From Apoda limacodes (lineage: Eukaryota; Arthropoda; Insecta; Lepidoptera; Limacodidae): DNA of 64,000 nucleotides. The position numbers were made by a program, and so were the translations under genes. The stretch spans positions 15,679,019 through 15,743,018 of the forward strand of contig OX291546.1 of assembly GCA_946406115.1 (NCBI GenBank), written 5' to 3'. A model generated the notes under the pieces. It saw only the letters and a list, made by a program, of their open reading frames with translations. It made no database searches and was not told the origin of the DNA. Each line of letters begins with the position of its first letter. Position 1 is the first letter of the stretch. Of this stretch, positions 56,580 to 64,000 are shown piece after piece.

Positions 56580-57130
56580 GTTACAAATCCTACAGTCCCT
56601 GTGAGTGCTTTACCGGTTGAGCAATCGAGTCATAATTCTGGCCAATGATAATTTCAATTTCGGTAGCGGTCCATCACTACGACCACATAAAACAACTCCT
56701 TAAGTTGGTTTAGTTTGTTTTTACCGTATTAAATCAAGTGGACCGGTAGTCAAAATTTGACATTGACAGCTGACGTAGGTACAACTACAAAAAACAAAAT
56801 ACCTTGTTATGAACTGCGGTTATTTATAGTGGGTTGGTTTAAGTTGGATTATTTTAGATTGAGGTTTATGGCCCGTATTTGTGACCAAAATTTGGTCAAA
56901 AATTATCGTTTGTTTATGGTCGTGAACCGCTCTCTACAGCTTTGCTCTGGAAATGCGCTTGTTGCGAACGTCACTAACAACTTCTAGTCACTTATAAAGC
57001 TCTGGTACATGCATTTTACAAAAAAGCAAAATCTCACATAACTATGAAATACACAAATATACATGCATAGAATTAACTTTTTTTCGTTTATTAGTCCATG
57101 GAGGTTAAGCCTTTAAAAAGGTACTAGGAA
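56580..57130 (-). repeat. Fragments of the tRNA-Tyr-like SINE family
   Basis: 56591-56640 on the minus strand gives GACTCGATTGCTCAACCGGT and AAAGCACTCACAGGGACTGT, a worn head. 57020-57120 has AATACACAAATATACATGCA, TAGAATTAAC and CATGGAGGTTAAGCCTTT, matching the family body. Between them (56757-56987) a 76-codon frame has no motif. Confidence 0.5.
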
Positions 57131-57339
57131 AAGTTTTAAACTTGCGATAAGAGTAAATAACATACCTCCATATTCTTAACCTTTACCGATTCACTCTTAA
57201 AAATATATATATTTTTCATACTATGCTCAGTCAAGATTTAAGCGCTGAATCACCATGATTTAGTTATATCAAATTCGAATGTTTTTGATATTATGAAAAA
57301 CGGATCAAATGAATATGGAGGTAGGTATCCTATAATAAA

Positions 57340-57690
57340 TACGAAAGTATGTTTGTCTGTCTGTCTTTTTGTTACTTTACAGGCCAAGTAATTTGGTGTG
57401 GAGATAGTTTAAGTCCCGGGGAAGGACATTGGATAGTTTTTATCCCGAAAAATTCAGAAATTCTTGCTGGAATAATTTTAACCAAGCTTAAAGGAACTAT
57501 CTCATTAGTATAATTAAGGGTCTTTAGTATAATTAAGAAGTTGACTGAAGAATCACTCGCCGATAACCAAATTTGGAGCGGGTGGATCCCCGGACAAAAT
57601 TTATTAATAACATCTACCCTTAATTATCAGCTATCCCATTAATATTAATAATGCAAAAGTTTGGTTGCTTGTTGGTCAATCACGCTTCAA
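57340..57690 (-). repeat. Family A repeat, minus strand
   Basis: GTTTGTCTGTCTGTC, TTTGGTGTGGAGATAGTTTA, GTCCCGGGGAAGGACAT and GCGGGTGGATCCCCGG, then TGCAAAAGTTTGG and CAATCACGCTTCAACCAC, are the family A words inverted. Their order suggests two partial copies. Confidence 0.6.
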
Positions 57691-57701
57691 CCACTATAGT
57701 C

Positions 57702-57802
57702 GTATTCTGAATTAGGCAAAGCCAACTGACAGTAGCTAGTACTGTTTCATCAAAAACTGACAACATAATAAACGTCAGTTGATTTCGTCTAATTAAAAAT
57801 AC
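57702..57802. mobile_element. 101-bp MITE with 7-bp target-site duplication
   Basis: TATAGTC lies directly before (57695-57701) and after (57803-57809) the element. The ends GTATTCTGAATTAGGCAAAG and, on the opposite strand, GTATTTTTAATTAGACGAAA continue into (G/A)(C)CAACTGAC(A)GT, giving inverted repeats of about 32 bp. Right after the second TATAGTC, GTATTTTAATTAGACTC looks like the start of another end, so a second element or rearrangement abuts. Confidence 0.75.
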
Positions 57803-57809
57803 TATAGTC

Positions 57810-59210
57810 GTATTTTAATTAGACTCAGAACACAAGGAAAGAGCTGAACTACTAGGCCACCACCGAACTTACTAAACCACCATATCTTACAACTACCTAC
57901 TGAATACTTACTTTATTGAAAAAAGTACATTAAAAATATTACATTTAAAATACATACGCTAAAATTTCTTAAGTTAGTCCACACATTACTTTTACTTACG
58001 AGCCGTTTCGACAATGTGTACTACGCACTAGACTTTATGACCTTTATTGAAAAGACAAGTTGACCCTAAAATTGTATATTCTTCTTACAGTACGCTATAG
58101 CTTTTTAACTTGACCCAACGGCACGCCGAGTTGTGACTTACGAGAGTTGTGTGCCCTTGACTTTTGCCGATGCACACTGCAATGAACTTATCTTTGTTGA
58201 CATGCCCGTGTGGAATTTAACATTATAAGAACGTGCAATATTTTTGTATTGCAGATTTAATACAAGGAAATTATTGAAGACACTGTACGTATATAATATC
58301 CTGCTTGTTTTCCAAATCGGTATTACTGTAATTACTATTTAAATTTTGCATTATTATGATGGTGGATTCAAAATTGCGTCTAGTTTTTAGCAAAAATTCT
58401 TTTATTACGATTTGTTGGGTTTTAAATTGAGGGCGTAGCAAAGATTTTTTCGTAGGGGGGCCAACATAGTGTTAGGGATAGCTTTCTAGGATGGGCCAGG
58501 CCCACCTGTCCCCCCCCCCCATGCCACGACCATTATTATTTGTGTGTAACCTATAATTTGATGGAGTTTTGTTACTTTTTTGAATTCAAATTAGCTTAAC
58601 CAGTGTGGCATCCATTGTTTTGAAAAAATTCTTCGATATGACGAATCAAAAAGAAGTTGCTTGTGCGGTAGCTGCTCGACCAATTTTAATTTTTATACTT
58701 GTCTAACTAACTGCATTAATATTAATTAGATTTATTAGAAACGTTTCAGTAAATTTTATTTTTCAAAGTTATTTCATGCTGTATCATTGTATAAAATAAG
58801 CTATATATTGTGAACTAGGTTAGTTCGGGGCTCCGACCGCGTCTGACTTCAATAATAATCGTTTTCAAGTCCATCACCATTTCCATTACCACGCGCGTAG
58901 TATAGGTAGGTACTAGATGGTACTCAGTACCTTCACGAGTTACTATGAACACTGCCTTATGTCTTTTTATACGTGTCTGTGTCCGTCTGTGGTTCAACTA
59001 TACTCAGAAAACAATCAACGCCCTACGCGTTCAGTATAATAAATCGTTCAGTTCAGTGCATCAGGCATGTTTGCGAAATCGCACACTGATGGTTTCCATG
59101 TCATCTTAAGAAAACGAGCCGCGTCGATGCTAAGCCGGTTTCGGGGCAGCACGAACAATATACTGAGAGTGATAGCTGGCAAAATAGATTTTCCGATATA
59201 ATTTGATTTT
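57810..59210. other. AT-rich spacer, no gene seen
   Basis: A poly-C run (about 58509-58520) sits within a GC-richer patch at 58450-58535. Nothing else recognised. Confidence 0.35.
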
Positions 59211-59214
59211 CATT

Positions 59215-59395
59215 TTTATTTTGAATTTTGAATTTTGAATTTTGAATTTTGAATTTTGAATTTTGAATTTTGAATTTTGAATTTTGAATTTTGAATTTTG
59301 AATTTTGAATTTTGAATTTTGAATTTTAAATTTTAAATTTTGAATGTTGAATCTTGAATTTTGAATTTTGAATTTTGAATTTTTGACTTTGAATT
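59215..59395 (+). repeat. (TTTTGAA)n minisatellite
   Basis: About 23-24 head-to-tail units of TTTTGAA, nearly perfect for the first 15, then with TTTTAAA and TTGAATG/TTGAATC variants. The 7-bp period shifts frame each unit, so the minus-strand 101-codon frame with its KFKIQNS repeats is an artefact of the array. Confidence 0.95.
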
Positions 59396-59640
59396 TTTTG
59401 CATTGTAATGTTTGATTATTAATTTTTAATTTCAAATAAATATCTAATTTTTACAATTTACAATTGAACTAAAATTTTAAATTTATTTATTTTTAAAATT
59501 TTTGAATGATATCTAATTTTTATTTTAATTTTTAGTTTTGTTATTTATCTGGATTAGCTACTAACATCTTTTTAAGTTTTTGCTAACATATATATGGACT
59601 AAGTTGTCTGAAATTAATAAATTGAATTGAATTATCCAGT
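59396..59640 (+). repeat. LINE-3'-end-like repeat attached to the minisatellite
   Basis: TTTTTTGCATTGTAATGTTT, TTGAACTAAAATTTTAAATT, CATCTTTTTAAGTTTTTG and GGACTAAGTTGTCTGAAATT, ending AATAAATTGAATTGAATT, align with 23.93-24.19 kb. The array in front is much longer here. Confidence 0.65.
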
Positions 59641-59932
59641 GAGCCACGGAGCCAAGAGCGCAATGAACATTGCATTAAATAGTAAAGCATAAGATAATAA
59701 ATAATGTCTTAGAGTAATAACGAAATAAAAATGTCTTCAAGTCATAAAATTTCACCTTGTAAATAAAATATCTGCAGTTAATAGTGAATATTAATAGTTA
59801 ATTAGTAGTTAGTTTAATTGCATTACACTAATTAGTAATAAGTGAGAGTTACAAGCAAATAATTTATCAGATCAGTGCAAGTGATGTGCTAGGTCATCGT
59901 TATTCATACATTTAATACATTTTCAAACGTCA
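59641..59932. other. AT-rich spacer
   Basis: No feature recognised. Confidence 0.4.
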
Positions 59933-60290
59933 AGTGTGAGTCAGTTTTTTCTATAATTGAGGAGTCGCCGTTAAAATCCTACACCTATAACTGAATTTAG
60001 GGCGGGTGGAACCGCGGGCAAATTTGGCATGGAGATATAGTTTGAGTCCCTTGAAAGGACATAGATTATTGAAAACGTCAAGTGTTAATCGGTTTATTTT
60101 CTATAATAAAGTTCCACCGGCCCTAAATTCAGTTATCGGTATAGGATTTTAACGGCGACTCTTCAATTATAGAAAAAACTGACTCACACTTGACGTTTTC
60201 AAGAAACCTATGCCTTTTCCCGGGACTCATACTCTGTGCCAAATTTCATCATAATCGGTACAGCGGTTTAAGCGTAAAAAGATAACAGTT
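59933..60290. mobile_element. Palindrome of family A ends with ~80-bp arms
   Basis: Left arm 59933-60012 (AACGTCAAGTGTGAGTCAGT, TATAATTGAGGAGTCGCCGT, ACTGAATTTAGGGCGGGTGG) is the close reverse complement of 60111-60199. The loop (about 98 bp) contains a third, more worn copy of GAAAACGTCAAGTGTTAATC. From 60200 a normal family A plus-strand tail follows (CTATGCCTTTTCCCGGGACT, GTGCCAAATTTCATCATAAT). This suggests two family A copies inserted head to head. Confidence 0.75.
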
Positions 60291-60730
60291 AGACAGTAAT
60301 TACTAGTTAAGGCCTGCAAAATCCTTCTTATAGTTCGTCTATAAAACTGGCAAGAATATAGTGATTCGATGCGATGCCCAGCTATAGAGTAATTAAAATA
60401 AATTATCTTTGTTTTTCACCTTTACCGATTCACTGTTTCCTACTCGTATATTTTCCTCTTATTCAAAAATGAGATCAATAAAATCGGTATCTTTTCCTCA
60501 TAGTCCTACAAATTTTTTTTTGGAACACTATTTTGGAATATGTTTCTGTCCCTGTTCTTAAATATATTTTTTTCTTACACTAAAGTTGGTAATTTATGAT
60601 TTCTGAGACATAAACGTAAAGTGTAAAGCGACAGACGACCTGGCCTCTAGCCAAGTAAGAAAAACAACAAAAACGATAATAGAAATAGAAAGAAAAGAAA
60701 GTATTCGACCAAGTATGTAAGTTGCACATT
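60291..60730. other. Spacer, no gene seen
   Basis: No gene. CGATGCGATGCCCAGC near 60380 may belong to a worn repeat. Confidence 0.35.
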
Positions 60731-60779
60731 ACTTGGCGCAGTTATACATAACAGATAACTTCTTCACTCGGTCGGATGT

Positions 60780-60925
60780 CAGCGTTTCCATGAACGGTAT
60801 CGCTTTTGTGAACATATGGCTAAAGCCCCTGCGAAAAAAAGCGGATGGGCGCGGGCGGCTTAGGTCATATGGGGGAGGCCTATGTTCAGCAGTGGACGTC
60901 TTCCAGCTGAAATGAGTCCAGCCCC
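60780..60925 (+). repeat. LINE 3'-end-like fragment
   Basis: CGCGGGCGGCTTAGGTCATA, TGGGGGAGGCCTATGTTCAG and CAGTGGACGTCTTCCAGCTG with AAATGA form a block I recall from 3' ends of lepidopteran LINEs (the WGEAYVQQWTS reading). Upstream sequence is unrelated, so it is a 5'-truncated piece. The 60-codon frame across it is in the wrong phase for the RT tail. Confidence 0.45.
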
Positions 60926-62390
60926 TTATTCAACTCGTTATAACTATCTCCATAACAAACGTATACTATATAAATTTTGCAAATGGTATCCAAGAAGATT
61001 CTAGATAATTTTATACATGGTTTTAGGATCCGACATTAGAATGATATCGATCTGTGACGATAACTAGATAGCGAATAGGGTTGTGAATTGCTCCCCTGAT
61101 ACGCTGCATCAGAAGCAGTGTTCTGCCGATCGGCTAAGCCCTTAATATATGCGAGACTTAAGAAGTTGGTGGAAAGAGTCCGTCCCCCATAGTATGATGT
61201 AGATTTGTACCCAGGTACAATTTTTATTGCACTATATGGGGCAATTAGATACAACGTTAGAATTTTTTGCGCCTATTTAACTGCCAGTGCGTGTCGTAGA
61301 TGCGTTTACTTAGGTTTCTGTAGTGTAAGAATTACAAAAATACTATGGGTTTGTTCGTTTTGGAATGAAGAATCTTTATTTTTGTTAATATTGTCACCTG
61401 TCATCCGTTCGTTTAGCACTGGTTTAAAAAATATCAAAATTTTAGTATCATCTGTAACAAACTGTCAAGCGTTCGTTTACGATATTTCTGTTATTTTTGT
61501 CTCTTTTGTCACCGAAAAATGAAACTTTAAATCCATGTTTTAGTGTTAATCTGACAAATTTCCTAAACGAGTACATAATAATTGTTCATAGTAGTGTGTG
61601 TACGTCAACCGTTCGTTTTTGCAACCAATAATTTTGTAAGTAACGTTTCAAAGCTACACGAATGATAGGTGTTGGTGGCAAAACTGGCGTTATCAAAAGT
61701 GTGAAAAGTATCAAACGTGCGAACTTTTTATGCCTAAACGAACGACTCAATACTATGGTAAAGCATGCACAAAGCGTACGATTTACCGCATTGTAAAAAA
61801 AGGTAAAAAAAGACAAGTTATCAAGTAATCTGCGCTGGCTACTAGGAAACTGATCGTTAAGGAAAGAACTACACGGTCAGGCGACAGTTTAATTGTTTGT
61901 AACAAGTGTCCGATACTACGTCAATTGCCGAGTGCAATGTACTATTAACCTTATTATTTAGTTTTTTTTTCTCACCTTTTATGTTGACGCACAGCCCTGT
62001 ACGCCAAAATACAAGTCCAGGATATATCTGTAATAAAAAATTGAGATTATTAATATTTATGTCATTAAAGTTACACCCTATCTACTTATTTTATTAATAA
62101 GAAAATTTGTGAGTGTGTAATGAGTTTTTATCCCATCTATTCGAAAAACGTTGATTGAAGCGTGTAGGAATGAATTTTAATCAATTTCTGAAAAAAAAAT
62201 GCGAGCTTCGCCCTTGTTCTCTACTCTTTTCAATAATAGTTTATTAAATAATATAGTATTACAAAACTGTCAAAATGTATATATTAATTTTAATAAATTC
62301 TTTTACTTTAAATATTAATAATACTTTTTTATTAATATAAATATTTACATAAGTTGTTTCTAAAAGCACCTTTTATTTCTTTTATATCTT
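60926..62390. other. Spacer with recurring CGTTCGTTT words
   Basis: No gene is supported. The 105-codon frame at 61205-61522 is Ile/Val/Phe-rich and motif-free. GTTCGTTT occurs at about 61348, 61407, 61473 and 61610, and inverted (AAACGAAC) at 61735, more often than expected in AT-rich DNA. 61090-61190 weakly resembles the repeat at 7.12 kb. Confidence 0.3.
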
Positions 62391-62394
62391 TTTA

Positions 62395-62530
62395 ACGCTA
62401 AACTAAGGATTAGGTTCGATCTTCGCACAGAACATATATTATTTATAAAAATCTGTTTTTGTCTTGATTCTGGGTGTTTTCAACGAAAAGGGATAGAAAC
62501 ATTTGTAGCCGTTGTCTATATTACCTACTT
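62395..62530 (+). repeat. Degraded tRNA-derived SINE
   Basis: GGTTCGATCTTCGCACAG at 62413 is a B box. Then GTCTTGATTCTGGGTGTTTT and CCGTTGTCTATATTACCTA follow the SINE body seen at 21.4, 41.97 and 51.87 kb. Confidence 0.55.
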
Positions 62531-62814
62531 TAAAAGCCCTGCTTTGTTTGCAACCAGATTTAGCTATGAAATTTGTTTAGAAATATAATTGTGTAAGTTA
62601 TTATTAGAGAAAAATAACGTTTATTATAACCTTATTTTTGAAACACATCTTTCTCTACATTTAATTTCTAAAGAACGGTCCTGAAAAATCTGCCGAAAAA
62701 TCTTGTAGGTCATTCATTATTTCCGAAGCAACTTCATTAGTATAAGAAATTAACCTTTTCGTCTAAATAATGTTGTATATTAGACCTAACTCTGTGCATA
62801 ATTCATTAAATCCT

Positions 62815-63240
62815 ACATATCTGTCTGCCTGTACAACCCTAAATAGGCTGTATTTTTTAGACCGAAGTAGGTCTAAGCCAAAAATTTTCACAGTATATGT
62901 GTTAATATAGTGGATTTTTTAACACATTATGAAGAAGGAAAAACATGATTTTGCTGTTTTTCGTTTATCGCAAAATGGTAAACTACAAGCTTCAAACTTC
63001 AACAGCGTAAGCTTCATAGTAAAACAAAAAATAATATTAACCGGTCAAGTGCGAGTCGGGGTCGTGCATTCTGTGGTTGTACGGCACCCTTGGGGCGCAG
63101 GTCCTACTCGAACTTGGTCCGTTTTTAGGGTTTTGTACCTCAAAAGGAAAAAGGAACCCTCATAGGATCAGTTTATTGTCCTTCTATCTGTCTGTCAAGA
63201 CCCTTTTCTCAGGAACGTGTTAAGGTATCTAGCTAAAATT
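62815..63240 (+). repeat. GTGCGAGTC-family repeat with foldback
   Basis: CTGCCTGTACAACCCTAAAT and AAATTTTCACAGTATATGTG (62.82-62.90 kb) relate to 44.95-45.05 kb. ACCGGTCAAGTGCGAGTCGG (63040) is inverted as CTACTCGAACTTGGTCCG (63104). TTAGGGTTTTGTACCTCAAA, AAGGAACCCTCATAGGATCA and CTGTCTGTCAAGACCC follow. A 78-codon frame crossing it is not a gene. Confidence 0.65.
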
Positions 63241-64000
63241 AATATCGAATACTAAGGTCTATAGTCTCTAATAAAGCTTCTAAGTCAACGCAATAAAAAA
63301 ATAAATTACAAAAAGTCAAAACGCTTGTAATCTAGTATCTATACGTTTAACTAACTTAAATACTAAATCTCTATAATTTCTTATTTGCTATTAAAAACAG
63401 CCGAATGTTTTTTTAATTACCTATAAATTATACGGAAATGTATTGAAAAACATTGTATGATATTCGTGCAGAATTTGTATTTACAAACTCGTTACTATGG
63501 TAAGTCCTCGAATTTGTCTAGAGCTTAAATTCGTCCACTCGTTTGTAATAACCAACTTACAGCACTTATATTATAAATAACTATTGTATATCAGCAGATA
63601 TATCTACTGACATACAAAATATATAAAATACACAGAACTTTAGGCACTCTACCAAAAGACATAAAATAACTATCGAATGATTAATAGATTTTATTGTTGA
63701 AATAAATCAAGAAAAGCAGGAAACATTTGTTTTTTAGTGATTAGTAAGATATAAATTTGTAGTTTATTATCTAGTTATTAGAGACCTACCAACAAACAAC
63801 TTGTTTTATAAATAAATTATTTAGTCAAATCATATTTATATAAAATAAAAAATACAGAATTTGTATAATTTATTCAGTCAATATTAAAAGTTTTATTTAC
63901 AACAATGTAAATGACAATAAATACCAAAATCTACAATACAAAATATCTTTGTAACTCTACACTGTCTATTTAATATAGATATTTGCAAATACACATTAAA
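63241..64000. other. AT-rich end of the window, no gene seen
   Basis: Only short AT-driven frames and no paired repeats. Confidence 0.4.

Noticed and set aside
59130..59435. 101-codon frame with a repeated KFKIQNS heptapeptide
   Set aside because: It is a translation of the 7-bp TTTTGAA array, which is open in all phases on that strand by composition alone.
61205..61522. 105-codon Ile/Val/Phe-rich frame
   Set aside because: Composition explains the apparent membrane character; no motif or repeat support.
1..64000. CRISPR arrays, bacterial operons, phage or virus genes
   Set aside because: No regularly spaced repeats with unique spacers, no ribosome-binding-site-led gene strings and no viral gene found; content is eukaryotic.

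Overview
This window is an AT-rich, gene-poor stretch of animal nuclear DNA, most likely from a moth or butterfly (Lepidoptera). The clues are the density and kind of dispersed repeats: several tRNA-derived SINE heads, palindromic MITE-like elements, LINE 3' ends, and blocks that open with GTGCGAGTCGGACTCGCGC and close with GGGTACGGAACCCT. That last type is abundant in lepidopteran genomes; this is from memory, not from a search. There are no prokaryotic operons, ribosomal RNA genes or CRISPR arrays. No complete host gene can be supported, so the window is probably intergenic or lies inside a very long intron.

The clearest gene is on the minus strand at 1590-4502. It is an uninterrupted 970-residue open reading frame of a non-LTR retrotransposon with one N-terminal C2H2 finger, a reverse transcriptase (YLDDG active site), a C-terminal CCHC knuckle and a restriction-like (PD..D) endonuclease. 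The second focus is a nested insertion at 47.4-49.8 kb. A 5'-truncated Jockey-type LINE (48149 to about 49590, minus) sits inside the reverse-transcriptase tail of an older CR1-type LINE, whose two halves can be read on either side. A third clear event is a 275-bp LINE tail at 40918-41192, bounded by a 10-bp target-site duplication. A fourth is a small Jockey-family 3' fragment at 29.03-29.35 kb.

The rest is a patchwork of non-autonomous elements. Foldback or MITE-like palindromes lie at 0.46-0.70, 12.57-12.73, 21.0-21.2, 22.9-23.06, 26.45-26.60, 28.06-28.53, 33.23-33.29, 40.03-40.26, 42.86-43.35, 44.4-44.6, 54.37-54.70, 57.70-57.80 and 59.93-60.20 kb. One SINE-containing unit is tandemly duplicated (469 bp, 21.32-22.26 kb). 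A diverged segmental duplication spans 22.4-24.7 kb. A heptamer minisatellite at 59.2-59.4 kb belongs to a family with a second member at 23.9-24.2 kb.

A few short, less AT-rich islands (5.3-5.5, 8.5-8.76, 24.87-25.0, 36.75-37.43, 39.14-39.30 and 46.5-46.7 kb) do not look like the surrounding repeats. Two end at good splice-donor sequences. These are the best places to look for non-coding first exons, promoters or enhancers of a neighbouring host gene, but that is inference.
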